A model generated the notes under the pieces. The model did not search any database. It worked only from the letters and a program-made list of their open reading frames with translations, and had not been told where the DNA came from. The translations under genes and the position numbers were made by a program. Below are positions 1-10,183 of a stretch of 64,000 nucleotides of DNA, piece by piece. This DNA comes from Acidobacteriota bacterium. Lineage in GTDB: Bacteria > Acidobacteriota > Holophagae > Acanthopleuribacterales > Acanthopleuribacteraceae. The stretch spans positions 1 through 64,000 of the forward strand of contig JACJWC010000008.1 of the NCBI GenBank assembly GCA_020637335.1, read 5' to 3'. Position 1 is the stretch's first letter, and every line of letters begins with the position of its first letter.

Positions 1-665
1 AATCCGGCCTCCAATTTGGGGATCATCCCGTCTGTAACGATCTGGTTGGCCAATAAATCCGCAAAGCTCCCCGCATTGAGATGGCTTAAACGCCCGCCGT
101 TTTCCTGAACCCCGTTGACGGCGGTCAGAAAGTGCAGACCAACCGCATTGACAGACGCCGCGACGGCGGCCGCAGCCAGATCCGCATTGATGTTCAGTGC
201 GGTGTAATTGGGACCTAATCCGATCGGTGCAATGATCGGTAACCAGCCCAAATCGGCCCACAGGTTCAGGATCTGGTGATCCACCTTTTCCGGAATGCCG
301 ACCAAACCCCAATCTTCACCCTGGTCTCCGCGTTTGATTTGCGCTTGGATCAGACCCAAATCGCTGCCGGAAACGCCCAATGCCTTAAAGCCCTTTTGCA
401 GGAAGAATCGAACCAGTCGCTTATTGGCAGTTCCACTTAATACCATCTCAGCCGCATGTAAGGTCTGGGCACAGGTGACCCGATGACCTTGGCGGAACTC
501 GGATTGAACACCCCACTGCTGGCAAAGCGCACTGATCTCCTTGCCCCCGCCATGCACAATGAGTTTCTCGCCTTCCAGGTTCTGCATGTAAACGGCAACC
601 GCTTCCAGGAATGCGGGTTGTTCGGCCTCTTGGCCCCCAATTTTTATGACGTGCATTTGGCTCAT
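1..665 (-). CDS. argB: Acetylglutamate kinase, C-terminus cut by window edge
   Basis: Phosphorylates N-acetyl-L-glutamate in the second step of arginine (ornithine) synthesis; cytoplasmic. Reading the minus strand from the ATG at 665 gives an open frame of about 221 codons to the window edge. It shows the amino acid kinase hallmarks: an N-terminal IKIGG near residues 8-12, the substrate-loop motif HGGGKEI near residue 40, and INADLAAAAVA near residue 180. The family is usually about 260-300 residues, so some 40-80 residues lie outside the window. The start overlaps the argC stop by four bases (ATGA, 662-665), so the two are translationally coupled, as expected for an arg operon. Confident family call. 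Confidence 0.93.
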   Translation of the reverse strand, partial: MSQMHVIKIGGQEAEQPAFLEAVAVYMQNLEGEKLIVHGGGKEISALCQQWGVQSEFRQGHRVTCAQTLHAAEMVLSGTANKRLVRFFLQKGFKALGVSGSDLGLIQAQIKRGDQGEDWGLVGIPEKVDHQILNLWADLGWLPIIAPIGLGPNYTALNINADLAAAAVAASVNAVGLHFLTAVNGVQENGGRLSHLNAGSFADLLANQIVTDGMIPKLEAG

Positions 666-1684
666 AACAATCCCTCCTGTTCATCAAAACCCAGCATCAA
701 ATTCATGTTTTGGATGGCCTGACCGGCTGCACCCTTAGTCAAATTGTCGATGGCACTCATAATCAACACTCCATCCGGGATAGGGTGAAGCGAGAGCACG
801 CACAGGTTGGTTTCAACGGCCGATTTGATTTCGGCGAATTGGCCGATCGGGAGCACTTTGACAAAGGGTTCATTGGCGTAGGTTTCCTGAAAGACCTCCT
901 GCCAGGCTTGGGCATTCAGGTCCTTGCGGGTTTTGAGGTAGAGGTTGCACAACATGCCGCGATGCAGTGGTACCACTTGCGGCGTGAAACAGGTAATACC
1001 TGAGGAGAAACCGTATTGGCCCAATACCAAATCGATCTCGCCCACGTGGCGGTGGCTTCGACCCGCGCCATAGGGGCGCACATTGTCGGCCATCTCCGAA
1101 AAGAGGTTGCCGATTTTTGCGCTGCGGCCGGCACCCGACATGCCACTTTTGGCATCGATAATTATCGATTCAGCCAGCAGGCCATGTCGGACCAAAGGCA
1201 ATAACGCCAACAGACAGGCAGTCGGATAACAGCCCGGATTGGCCACCAAATCCGCCTGGCGAATCTGAGTTCGATTCCACTCAGCAAGACCATAAACTGC
1301 TTGTTTTAATAAGGTTTCATGCTGGTGGGCGTGGCCGTACCAGGTCTGATAAGTCGCAGGGGTTTGCAATCGGTAATCGCCGGATAGATCGATCACTTTC
1401 ACGCCTTGCGCGCGCAGAGCGGCAACTGTTTGCATGCTCTCGCCTTCTGCTGGCCCATGCGGTAAGCAGGTCAAAGCCAGGTCGACCTGCGACCATGGCA
1501 CTTCTGGAAAGGGCAGGATAGGCAGACTTGGGAATGCTGGGCGGATGGCATTCAAATTCTGACCGGCTGACTGGTTACCTACCACGTAACGCAGGGACAC
1601 CCCGCGATGCCTTTGAATCAGTTTGATGCATTCCTGTCCGGTATAGCCGGACGCGCCGATGACGGCCACATTCCCATTCTTCAT
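662..1684 (-). CDS. argC: N-acetyl-gamma-glutamyl-phosphate reductase
   Basis: NADPH-dependent reduction of N-acetylglutamyl phosphate to the semialdehyde, third step of arginine synthesis; cytoplasmic. The 340-residue product has the N-terminal dinucleotide-binding motif GASGYTG (residues 10-16) and the active-site motif NPGCYPTA with the nucleophile Cys152. Length is normal for the family. An upstream in-frame start at 1783 would add 33 residues of non-family sequence. The ATG at 1684 is preferred because the reading frame there begins directly with the Rossmann strand and an AAAGGGTGG ribosome-binding site lies about 8 bases upstream. It is first in the operon, followed by argB with a four-base overlap. 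Confidence 0.95.
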   Translation of the reverse strand: MKNGNVAVIGASGYTGQECIKLIQRHRGVSLRYVVGNQSAGQNLNAIRPAFPSLPILPFPEVPWSQVDLALTCLPHGPAEGESMQTVAALRAQGVKVIDLSGDYRLQTPATYQTWYGHAHQHETLLKQAVYGLAEWNRTQIRQADLVANPGCYPTACLLALLPLVRHGLLAESIIIDAKSGMSGAGRSAKIGNLFSEMADNVRPYGAGRSHRHVGEIDLVLGQYGFSSGITCFTPQVVPLHRGMLCNLYLKTRKDLNAQAWQEVFQETYANEPFVKVLPIGQFAEIKSAVETNLCVLSLHPIPDGVLIMSAIDNLTKGAAGQAIQNMNLMLGFDEQEGLL

Positions 1685-1968
1685 GATTTGGATCCACCCT
1701 TTCAGCAACCTTGGGTTGCATAAATTCCGCTGATTCTGCATGAAAGGCACATTTAATGCAAGAAAATTTTCAAAAAATCGCATAAACGATCGGGTTACGG
1801 GGTGGGGGAGGGGTGCTATTCCTGAAATGGGTCTCGTCGGGTCCCCGGTTCCGCCCTGGAATCGGAGCTAAATCCTGGTTTTTCAGCTGAAAATGATTGA
1901 TTTTGTAAGACTATTGTTTGAAGATGGTTTCCCTTTGGTTTGGGAGTGGTTTTTGTGGGAGGCGTGCT

Positions 1969-3735
1969 GTGAGGAACCATCTGGTGTGGTTTGGGATACA
2001 GCTGTGTTTAATGCTGGGTGTTTGGGCTCAGGAAGGGCCGCGTTTTCAGGATCGTGAACCCATGCCCGGTCTGGAAGAAGCCATTCAATTTCGGGTCAGC
2101 CAACAGTTTTTAGAGCCAGGCTATTTGATGTTGCAATTGCCGGAGGAAGGCAGTCCTGTCCTGCTGGGTTACCGGATCAGCGGACCCGTGAATGGGTTTG
2201 AGATTCGCGACGAGAACGATGTGGCGATGGGCGATCTGGACGGTTTGCTGGCGCGCCTGTGTGCCCAGCAGCCCGATGATGCTACACGTGCGCTGGCCTT
2301 GTTCCAGTTTTTGGTTGAAGAGATTGATGATTGGTACTTTCCGGCCCAGGGCCACGACCTGATCACCGAGGATGTGGGCGCCTTTTTGTGGCGTTTTGGT
2401 TTTGGTTTCTGTTTTGACCTTTCGCGGGTTCTGGTCCAGTTTTGGAATTCGGTCGGTCTGCCCGCTCGGGTTGTGGCCTGGCAGCACCACACAGTGGCAG
2501 AAGTCTATTTTGACAATGCCTGGCATCTCTTTGACGCGCAGCATCGTTCCTTTTATTTAAATGAGGATGGCCAGATTGCCAGTTTCGCCGAGTTAAAAGC
2601 CGAGCCTGCACTGCTTGCCCAGAATTTGGATGAATGGGGCTTGGATCCCATTGGTTATACTGCGCCCTATTTAGCTTCCGTTTACCGTCAGGCCGAACCG
2701 GTTTTCATGAGTTTGGAAGACCTACCGCCATTAAAACAGGATCAGGACTTCAAAATGAACCTGCGCAACGGTGAATTTTTCGATTTGATTTTCTGTGAAC
2801 CGGCGCGGGTTTTCCATCCTGATTCGTGGTTCCAGAATTTTGGCTGGGAGAGCACACAAAAGGAACCGCCGCGTCCGGTTTTAGGTCGTCAAACCTATGC
2901 GCCCAGCTGGGTTGAATCGATGGTGGAATGGTCGTCCGTCCAGAATTTGGAAGGATCGACTGTGTTCACTTTAGACATGGCCACGCCTTTCCTGTTTACC
3001 AGCGGGACCTTGCGTATCCCGGACCAGAAACAGGATATCTGGGTTTGGGTGGTTGTCGATCAGCAACGTTTTTTGGTTGGGAAAACCGTAAATGGTCAGG
3101 CCATTTTCAGTCGATTCCTCAACGGTTGCAGTCAATTTCAATTACAACTGGAAGCCTTGGGTTCGGGCCTTTTGGCCACAGATTTGGGTTTGGACTCTTT
3201 GGTTGTGGAAACCCAGCAGCAGGTTTCACATTTACAAAACCCGCATCTGCATGCGGGCTTGAATCAGGTGCCGGTCCAATTTCAGGCGGGTGCCCCTTGG
3301 TTGAGCTTGTGGTACCAACCCCAAGCTGCAGACTTGGGTTTTGAAGAGTTGGTGGTTGACCCGACAGTGCCGGCTGAAGGCGAAGTGGTGCATCTGGCCT
3401 TTGCAGTCCGCAACTACGGGCAGGCCCGATCCGTTCCCAGTGCGCTCAAGCTCTTTAACACGACGACAGGCTTATTGGTCGAATCGACTGCGGCCTTACC
3501 CAGTGCGCAGGTACCCCCATTGGATGCTGGACAATTGGCCTGGGTTGATGTGTATTGGATCGCCGATTCGCGTATGACTTGGTATGAGAAACCGGGTCAA
3601 TTGCAATTATTCGAAGCTTGGTTGGACTATCGTAAGGATACGGCTGACGCCGATCGGCGCAATAACCGCATGGCCTTTACCCTGCAAATCCAGGCAGAAA
3701 ATCGTTCCCCTATTCCTGTCGATCGACCGCGCTAG
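1969..3735 (+). CDS. Secreted transglutaminase-like protein with CARDB-like tail
   Basis: 588 residues from a GTG start. This start is chosen because GGGAGG (1957-1962) lies six bases upstream and translation then opens with a normal signal peptide (charged MRNH, hydrophobic core, cleavage after VWAQ). An ATG at 1924 is possible but lacks a comparable site. A transglutaminase-core fold is indicated by a plausible Cys-His-Asp triad: Cys148 in GFCFDLSRVL, His174 in HHTVAEV and Asp189 in WHLFDAQ. The region around residues 455-565 looks like a CARDB/Ig-like domain. Secreted transglutaminase-like proteins are often proteases or peptidoglycan or cross-linking enzymes; substrate unknown. It is divergent from argC, with about 280 bases between them. 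Confidence 0.75.
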   Translation: MRNHLVWFGIQLCLMLGVWAQEGPRFQDREPMPGLEEAIQFRVSQQFLEPGYLMLQLPEEGSPVLLGYRISGPVNGFEIRDENDVAMGDLDGLLARLCAQQPDDATRALALFQFLVEEIDDWYFPAQGHDLITEDVGAFLWRFGFGFCFDLSRVLVQFWNSVGLPARVVAWQHHTVAEVYFDNAWHLFDAQHRSFYLNEDGQIASFAELKAEPALLAQNLDEWGLDPIGYTAPYLASVYRQAEPVFMSLEDLPPLKQDQDFKMNLRNGEFFDLIFCEPARVFHPDSWFQNFGWESTQKEPPRPVLGRQTYAPSWVESMVEWSSVQNLEGSTVFTLDMATPFLFTSGTLRIPDQKQDIWVWVVVDQQRFLVGKTVNGQAIFSRFLNGCSQFQLQLEALGSGLLATDLGLDSLVVETQQQVSHLQNPHLHAGLNQVPVQFQAGAPWLSLWYQPQAADLGFEELVVDPTVPAEGEVVHLAFAVRNYGQARSVPSALKLFNTTTGLLVESTAALPSAQVPPLDAGQLAWVDVYWIADSRMTWYEKPGQLQLFEAWLDYRKDTADADRRNNRMAFTLQIQAENRSPIPVDRPR

Positions 3736-3921
3736 GAAAAAATCTTTTTGGCGGAAAATGGACAGTCTTGCCATAGTGCAAGGCAACGAATATCGTTTGA
3801 GGGAATGGGAATGGGCTTTTTGGGAAATATCGGTCATGCCGAGTTTGCTCGAACCCTTACTATTCCTTTGCTTTTCGGTTCGGGTTAGGATTCAGGAATT
3901 CTGTTTTTAGAGGAATCCGCT

Positions 3922-6738
3922 GTGGCTCCTGAACTCGATCCTACTTTGCAGACCTATTTCCATGCGGCCATCCAGTTGGCCTTGCCGGATCGCGAGGTGT
4001 TTTTATCGGATCTGGCGCAAAAGGATGCGGCCCTGGCCGAGCGGTTAGAGGCAGTGCTCAAGCAGATGGAACAGGCAGAAGTGCCAGACCGCACACCGCC
4101 ATTTGAGGTTTTGTTTGCCGGGCGTTACCGGCTCTTACACAAATTGGGCGAGGGTGGTTTTGGTGTTGTTTTTAAGGCCTGGGATCAGCAGTTGGATCGC
4201 CATGTGGCCATAAAAATGTTGTTCCAGACCAAAGCGGACAAGGATTTTTTGGCGGCTTTGGAACGGGAAGCCAAAATGGTGGCCTTGTTGCAACACGCCA
4301 ATATCGTTACCGTATTTGGCTTTGAGCGCGACCATGCGCCCCCGTTTCTGGTGATGGCGTACATCGACGGCGAAACTCTGGAAGCCGTAATCGATCGCGA
4401 GGGTGTGGATTGGCCGCTGTTCTTGAAATGGTCGACTCAACTGGTTTCCGCTCTTCAGGAAGCCCATCGCCGCAAGTTGGTCCACCGCGATCTAAAACCG
4501 AGCAATTTGATGATCGACCAGCACCAGAATTTGATCGTGCTCGACTTTGGTCTGGCCAAGAGTTTTGAGAAATCGACCGGTAAAACGGCTTCGGAAATCT
4601 CACGAAATTTGGAGAAGGAAGGGGCGGTGGTCGGCACCATTTCTTACATGGCCCCTGAACAGTTACGCGGTGGCAAGGTCGATTTTCGGGTCGATATTTA
4701 TGCCATTGGCGTTTTACTTTTCCAGATGATAACGGGCACCAAGCCGCATGAAAGCAATAACCCGGTGGACATTATTTCTGCCATTTTGCGCGATATTCCG
4801 CCGCCCGTTCATATCCAGGCCCGCATTGATTGCCCAGCGCATTTAAGCCGGATCGTGGCGCGTTGCCTGCAAAAGAATCCAGCGGATCGTTTCCACACGA
4901 CGCAAGACCTGTTAGAGGCGCTGAACTTCCTGGAATTCGTCGATCCGGATGATGAGTCTGAATTGCCAGATTTTGAACGGAGCCGCCGAGGCTTCTCGCG
5001 TCGCCAATGGTTAGGTTTGTCCCTTTTAGGCGTCGGAGGCTTGGGCGTCTTGCGTTGGCTGAAGGTCTGGCCCTTCCAAAAGAACACCCCCGATGTGGTC
5101 CGTTCCTATAGTGTGATGGACGGCGGGTCCGAACCCCACCTGGTCGAGTGGAGCACTTTTTTTGGTCAGATGATTCGTCGGCAAGTCATCGAACATGTAC
5201 ATGCACCGGTCTGGATCAGTAGCGAAGGTTATGACAGTTGTGCCCAATTTTTAGCGGAGCGCAAGGCCGATCTTGTTCTGGAAACTACCTTCCGCCAGGG
5301 CCCAGATCAGTTTTGGTTGCTCGTGCGCTTATTTAATGGTCAGGAGCCGCAACGCACGCCATTGAGTTTGGAATTTGGTCTGCTGGAAAATCCTGTGCCC
5401 AGCATGGAACAAGCCCTGGCGCGCATCCATGATTTTCTGTTTCCCAACAACTTTGAGGGCGGGCCCAAACCGATTACCTTGCTTTTGACCAACTCATGGC
5501 CCGCATTGCAAGCCTATTTTCGAGCCCAACTCGCTGAACAAAATGGGGCCATTGAAGATGCTGAAAGCCTATTTTCGGAAAGTCTTGCCAATGGGCCTTT
5601 TTCGGCTGCCTATTTGGGGTTAGCCGATTGCCAACTCCGGCTGGGCAAATGGAAGTCGGCACTGGATGCCACTTCTGCTGCTTTTGCCACCCGTTACAAG
5701 ACTGCTTCCGACCACCAGCGCTGGTCAGCGGAAGGTCAATATTTTCTGGCAACCGGTCAATTTGAGAACGCACGTGCTGTCTACGCTAAGGCGGTTGAAG
5801 CCTACCCCGATCTGCCGCATTACCGCGAACAGTTGGCCCAGGCATTTTGGGGCCAGACCCAATACAAGTTGGCTCTGGGTGCCTTTCGCGCAGGCGGGAA
5901 ATACAATTTGCCCGACCCCAACCCGGCCTATCCCATTTACCAGGCCGTGGCAGAAGATGCAGACGAGGCCTGGGCTTTGGCGACCAAGTGGCAGGTCAAT
6001 GAGCCGCAAGAACCAGCCCATTGGTTTGCTCGCGGCGTAACCGCCTTGATCGCCAAAAAATATGGCGATGCAGCCGACGCCTTTTCAGCCTTTCGCACGG
6101 AATGCGGCTACCGCGGCGACCCGGGTGGCATTTTTAAGGCCGTGTTTTTCCGCGCCAAAGCCTTGGCCTGCCAGGGTGATTTACCCGGTGCGCTCGAAGT
6201 TTTGGAGGCCTTTCTGCCACAAGCCTACCCCGAATTGGGTGCCCATGTTGCGCAGCGAAACTTGGCTCGGGCAGCACTTTACCTGCAGTTGAAAAAAGTC
6301 AGCAAGGCGCGGCCCTTGCTGGAACAATTGTTGGACTTGGATCCGATTCCAGCGTATCTCGATTGCTTTTTGTTAGCGTCTATCCTTTGCGATCGCGCAC
6401 TCAGTCCCGACTTGTTCCGTCAATTCGGCGAGAAGGTGCAATACATCCACGAGCAGTACACCAGCTTGCACAGCAGCGGTGCGCGTGCGCTTGCTGATGC
6501 GTTGCGGCTTTTGTGGAATCCGCACGCGACGGAAAAGCCCGAAGTCCGTCAGGATATCGACGATTTTTTGGGCGAGGCTGTGGTGGGTTATCCGGGCCCT
6601 CTGAGCCAATATGTGTTGTGGCAATGGAACAAACGCAAAGATACGTCCGCTGTTAAAGCGCTAGATGCCCGGTACTGGAATGAGTGGCGTGCCCCCCTGC
6701 TCCTCCAATTTTTTCCTTATCCCTTTTTGGCCGGTTAA
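3922..6738 (+). CDS. Ser/Thr protein kinase, membrane-anchored, with TPR tail
   Basis: 938 residues from a GTG start, with AGAGG at 3909-3913. A short helical head (about 1-60) is followed by a complete Hanks-type kinase domain (about 68-330): glycine loop GEGGFG, Lys98 in VAIK, catalytic Asp190 in HRDLKPSN, Asp208 in DFGLAK, and SYMAPEQ in the activation segment, so it should be active. A predicted membrane helix lies near residues 360-380, after an Arg-rich stretch. The remaining 550 residues contain TPR-like helical repeats (about 520-800) that would lie outside the inner membrane. The layout matches the large kinase-TPR proteins common in Acidobacteriota and Planctomycetes. Substrate unknown. 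It stands alone between two secreted-protein genes. Confidence 0.9.
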   Translation: MAPELDPTLQTYFHAAIQLALPDREVFLSDLAQKDAALAERLEAVLKQMEQAEVPDRTPPFEVLFAGRYRLLHKLGEGGFGVVFKAWDQQLDRHVAIKMLFQTKADKDFLAALEREAKMVALLQHANIVTVFGFERDHAPPFLVMAYIDGETLEAVIDREGVDWPLFLKWSTQLVSALQEAHRRKLVHRDLKPSNLMIDQHQNLIVLDFGLAKSFEKSTGKTASEISRNLEKEGAVVGTISYMAPEQLRGGKVDFRVDIYAIGVLLFQMITGTKPHESNNPVDIISAILRDIPPPVHIQARIDCPAHLSRIVARCLQKNPADRFHTTQDLLEALNFLEFVDPDDESELPDFERSRRGFSRRQWLGLSLLGVGGLGVLRWLKVWPFQKNTPDVVRSYSVMDGGSEPHLVEWSTFFGQMIRRQVIEHVHAPVWISSEGYDSCAQFLAERKADLVLETTFRQGPDQFWLLVRLFNGQEPQRTPLSLEFGLLENPVPSMEQALARIHDFLFPNNFEGGPKPITLLLTNSWPALQAYFRAQLAEQNGAIEDAESLFSESLANGPFSAAYLGLADCQLRLGKWKSALDATSAAFATRYKTASDHQRWSAEGQYFLATGQFENARAVYAKAVEAYPDLPHYREQLAQAFWGQTQYKLALGAFRAGGKYNLPDPNPAYPIYQAVAEDADEAWALATKWQVNEPQEPAHWFARGVTALIAKKYGDAADAFSAFRTECGYRGDPGGIFKAVFFRAKALACQGDLPGALEVLEAFLPQAYPELGAHVAQRNLARAALYLQLKKVSKARPLLEQLLDLDPIPAYLDCFLLASILCDRALSPDLFRQFGEKVQYIHEQYTSLHSSGARALADALRLLWNPHATEKPEVRQDIDDFLGEAVVGYPGPLSQYVLWQWNKRKDTSAVKALDARYWNEWRAPLLLQFFPYPFLAG

Positions 6739-6847
6739 GTTCGCATCCCGTGCCTATCACCAAGCGATTTTCGACCATAAGTTCCGACAGAAACGCCGAT
6801 GGGTCTCAGTTGGTGTATGTTAGACCCAAATTAACGGGAGGCAAGGC

Positions 6848-9787
6848 ATGGCTGGCAACTGGGTCAAATTTATTGGGATTTGCTTTTTCCTAGGAATCAC
6901 GCCGAGCCTGATGGGTCAAACAGCCTCGGATAAAACCCCGCTCAACGCAGTGAACCCGATGATTGGAACCGGCGGCCATGGCCATACCTATCCCGGCGTG
7001 AGCCTGCCGTTTGGTATGGTTCAGCTCAGCCCGGACACGCGTTTGGAAGGCTGGGACGGGTGTAGCGGTTACCATTACGATGATGCCGTGATTTACGGCT
7101 TCAGCCACACCCACCTGAGCGGAACGGGTGTTGCCGATTATTGCGATGTGTTGCTCATGCCGGGCCAAGGCGCCATCCAATTGGAGAGTGGTTTTCCGGA
7201 TCAGACCGATTCTGGATATGCCTCGCGTTTCAGCCATGAGCAGGAACACGCATCGCCTGGCTATTACCGGGTCCTCCTTGCGGATCCTCAGATACAGGTT
7301 GAATTGACTGCTACCCGTCGGGCTGCCCTGCATCGCTACACATTTCTCCAGGACGGACCGGCCCATGTTGTCTTGGATTTGGTCCATCGCGATCCACTTT
7401 TAGATGTAGATTGGGAACAGGTCGATGCCCAGACCATTCGCGGCAAACGCATATCACGCGCTTGGGCCCAAGAACAGTACATCTATTTCTATCTCCAATT
7501 TTCGCAACCAATTACGACGGTAAAAACCCAATCGGTTGTCATTGGAACGCAAGCGAAACCGGCCAAGGCTGCTTTTTGGTTTGATTTGCCAAAAGGCGGC
7601 ATCTTGCTGGTCAAATTGGGCCTTTCAGCGGTGGATCCGGATGGGGCGAAAGCGAATCTCGACCTTGAAATCCCCGATTGGAATTTTGAAGCCGTGCGTC
7701 AAGCGGCGGAATCGGAGTGGTCCAACCGACTTAGCAAAATTCAGGTCCAGGGTGGGACTTCAGATCAACGGGCCATTTTTTACAGCGCGCTCTACCACAG
7801 CCTGCTCAATCCCAATCTCTACAGCGACGTGGATGGCCGGTACCGCGGCATGGACCTTAAGATCCATCCCTCCGATGGCAAAGACCACTACACCGTTTTT
7901 TCGCTGTGGGACACCTTTCGCACCACCCATCCGCTGCTGACCCTGATTGAGCCCGAACACACTCAGGCTCTGATCCAATCCCTGCTGGCCGATTATCAGG
8001 ATGGTGGTATCTTGCCGATTTGGCCGTTGGCCGGCAATTACACCCATTGCATGATCGGTTACCACGCCATTCCCGTCATCGTGGATGCGTATCAAAAAGG
8101 TCTGCGCGGATTTGACGCGGAGCTTGCCTATACCGCCATGAAACACAGCGCCCTGCAGGATCGACTCGGGCTGGATGCTATGAAAAATCAGGGCTTTATA
8201 CCGGCTGACCACGAACATGAATCCGTGTCCAAAACTCTGGAATACGCTTACGACGATTGGTGTATCGCCCAAATGGCCAAGGCCTTGGGCCAAGATGCCG
8301 ACTATCGGCTCTTCCTGGCCCGAGCCCAGGCTTACAAAAACCTGTTTGACCCCCAGACAAGCTTTATGCGGCCCAAAATGAATTCGGCTTGGCTCGAACC
8401 CTTCGATCCGGCTGAGGTCAACTTTCATTTCACCGAAGCCAATTCCTGGCAGTACAGTTTCTTTGTGCCGCAGGATGTGGCTGGTCTTGTCGCGCTGCAT
8501 GGTGGACCCGATCGTTTTGAAGCCAAGTTGGATGAGCTGTTTGAGACGGAGCAGAAATTGTCGGGTCGCGATCAGGTCGATATCACGGGTCTGATTGGCC
8601 AATATGCCCACGGCAATGAACCCAGTCACCACATGGCCTACCTTTACAACTACATTGGAAAACCCGAAAAAACGCAGGCACGGGTAGCTTTTATCCGCGA
8701 TACGATGTACCACAACCAACCCGATGGGTTGTCTGGCAACGAGGATTGCGGTCAGATGTCGTCCTGGTACGTCATGAGCGCACTGGGCTTTTATCCCGTT
8801 ACGCCCGGCAGTCCTTCTTATGTCTTGGGTAGCCCACTGTTTGAAAAAGCCACAATCCAAGTTGGGTCCAGCAAGCTGTTCGAAATAGAAGCCCATGGTG
8901 CAGGTTCACAAAACCCGTTTATTCAGTCGGTAGCCTTAAATGGGCAGCCGTATAAAAAAGCCTATTTGACCCATGCCGATTTGGTGAAGGGCGGAAAAAT
9001 CGTATTTGAAATGGGCCCACAACCGACCCGATGGTTTGAAGAATTTCCCACTTCCCGGATTGAGGCGCATTTGATGGTTCCGGTCCCCTATTTCACCAAT
9101 GCTACGCGTACGTTTCGCGAATCGCTGACTGTGAGTTTGGCCTCGCCTGAACCCGGATCGCATCTTTTTTATGCGTTGGATGGCGCCGCCTACAAGGTTT
9201 ATGAACACCCTTTGGTGCTCGACAAAACCACAACGATTTCGGCCTATGCTGAGAGAAATGGGCAACGCAGTAATACGGTGAAAGCGACGTATACGCAGGT
9301 GAATACGCGCCGCAAGGTGACTTTACACGCCAACTATAATCGCCAATATTCGGCAGGGGGCGACCAGGCCCTGGTCGATAGCCTGCGCGGGGGTTCCGAT
9401 TTCCGAACTGGTGCCTGGCAGGGTTTTCAGGGTCAGGACTTGGTGGTGGTCGTCGATTTGGGCGAGGTCGAAACGCTGACCGAATTGGGGTTGGGCTGTT
9501 TACAGGACATCAATTCGTGGATTTGGTATCCAAAGCAAATCCAGTTTGAAATCTCGATTGACGGTCAAATTTTCGAGGCTTTAGCGCCGATTGAAAATGA
9601 TTTTCCCGCCAATCAATACGGCGCATTTACCCGCGATTTCACTCAGAAAACGCATAAGCAGGCTCGTTACATCCGTATGACAGCCAAAACCTACGGCACC
9701 ATCCCCGATTGGCACCTGGGCAAAGGCGGCGAAGCCTTCATCTTCGCAGACGAACTACTTATCCAAACCAGCGAAACGGCCCCTTGA
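6848..9787 (+). CDS. Secreted GH92 alpha-mannosidase with carbohydrate-binding tail
   Basis: 979 residues. The N-terminal signal peptide (1-22) ends near SLMGQ. GGGAGG lies just before the ATG at 6848. The body is glycoside hydrolase family 92: NPMIGTGGHGHTYPG near residue 40, GFSHTHLSGTG near residue 85, and NEDCGQMSSWYVMSALGFYP near residue 635. GH92 enzymes are calcium-dependent exo-alpha-mannosidases acting mostly on alpha-1,2/1,3/1,6 mannosides of glycans. After the catalytic region come a chitobiase-C-like segment (about 755-820) and an F5/8 type C (discoidin-like) domain (about 825-975), probably glycan-binding. This suggests use of eukaryotic N-glycans or yeast/algal mannan. Linkage specificity cannot be read from the sequence. 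Confidence 0.95.
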   Translation: MAGNWVKFIGICFFLGITPSLMGQTASDKTPLNAVNPMIGTGGHGHTYPGVSLPFGMVQLSPDTRLEGWDGCSGYHYDDAVIYGFSHTHLSGTGVADYCDVLLMPGQGAIQLESGFPDQTDSGYASRFSHEQEHASPGYYRVLLADPQIQVELTATRRAALHRYTFLQDGPAHVVLDLVHRDPLLDVDWEQVDAQTIRGKRISRAWAQEQYIYFYLQFSQPITTVKTQSVVIGTQAKPAKAAFWFDLPKGGILLVKLGLSAVDPDGAKANLDLEIPDWNFEAVRQAAESEWSNRLSKIQVQGGTSDQRAIFYSALYHSLLNPNLYSDVDGRYRGMDLKIHPSDGKDHYTVFSLWDTFRTTHPLLTLIEPEHTQALIQSLLADYQDGGILPIWPLAGNYTHCMIGYHAIPVIVDAYQKGLRGFDAELAYTAMKHSALQDRLGLDAMKNQGFIPADHEHESVSKTLEYAYDDWCIAQMAKALGQDADYRLFLARAQAYKNLFDPQTSFMRPKMNSAWLEPFDPAEVNFHFTEANSWQYSFFVPQDVAGLVALHGGPDRFEAKLDELFETEQKLSGRDQVDITGLIGQYAHGNEPSHHMAYLYNYIGKPEKTQARVAFIRDTMYHNQPDGLSGNEDCGQMSSWYVMSALGFYPVTPGSPSYVLGSPLFEKATIQVGSSKLFEIEAHGAGSQNPFIQSVALNGQPYKKAYLTHADLVKGGKIVFEMGPQPTRWFEEFPTSRIEAHLMVPVPYFTNATRTFRESLTVSLASPEPGSHLFYALDGAAYKVYEHPLVLDKTTTISAYAERNGQRSNTVKATYTQVNTRRKVTLHANYNRQYSAGGDQALVDSLRGGSDFRTGAWQGFQGQDLVVVVDLGEVETLTELGLGCLQDINSWIWYPKQIQFEISIDGQIFEALAPIENDFPANQYGAFTRDFTQKTHKQARYIRMTAKTYGTIPDWHLGKGGEAFIFADELLIQTSETAP

Positions 9788-9810
9788 TTGGCGAATTGGG
9801 ATCCGCGTTG

Positions 9811-9833
9811 CCAACCCGTGCTTCGTGGGTTGG
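9811..9833 (+). terminator. Hairpin after the GH92 gene
   Basis: CCAACCC (9811-9817) pairs with GGGTTGG (9827-9833) across a 9-base loop, 24 bases after the GH92 stop. There is no T-run, so it may be a 3' end stabiliser rather than a strong intrinsic terminator. Confidence 0.4.
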
Positions 9834-9949
9834 GAGGCCAAGTAGCTCAGGTTGCCATCATGAGTCTGGAGTTTGGCTTTTTTGAGCATACGGGATGGAA
9901 CCCCTTGTCCCAATTCTCCAACAAATCAACTAATGCGATATAAGGAAAA

Positions 9950-10060
9950 TCAAGCATTTTCCTGGAGGCCAGCGGCCGAATGATCCATGAGCCCACCCCG
10001 ACGACAGGAGGGGTGGGAAAACGGCCGAACAGAAATACAAGAGCCCAGCGGGCGACTGAG
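9950..10060 (+). repeat. Structured repeat, copy A
   Basis: Contains three ordered short dyads: GGCC (9967-9970) with GGCC (9974-9977); CCCACCCC (9992-9999) with GGGGTGGG (10010-10017); and GCCC (10043-10046) with GGGC (10050-10053). The same three dyads occur at the same spacing, in opposite orientation, in copy B at 10184-10290. Similarity continues between the dyads (GAGCCCAC, CCGACG). Confidence 0.7.
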
Positions 10061-10183
10061 CGCCCCTTTTGATATCCGCGCCTCAAAAGGCCAAACCAAT
10101 CGGATCGTGCAGACACCTCCATTTTTCATGCGATGGTTGGTGCGATTCCCGGAATTATTTCGCTTTGGGTGTCCCAACCGGTC

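Noticed and set aside
7760..8896. A 378-codon open frame opposite the GH92 gene
   Set aside because: Antisense shadow of a confidently identified gene with family motifs.
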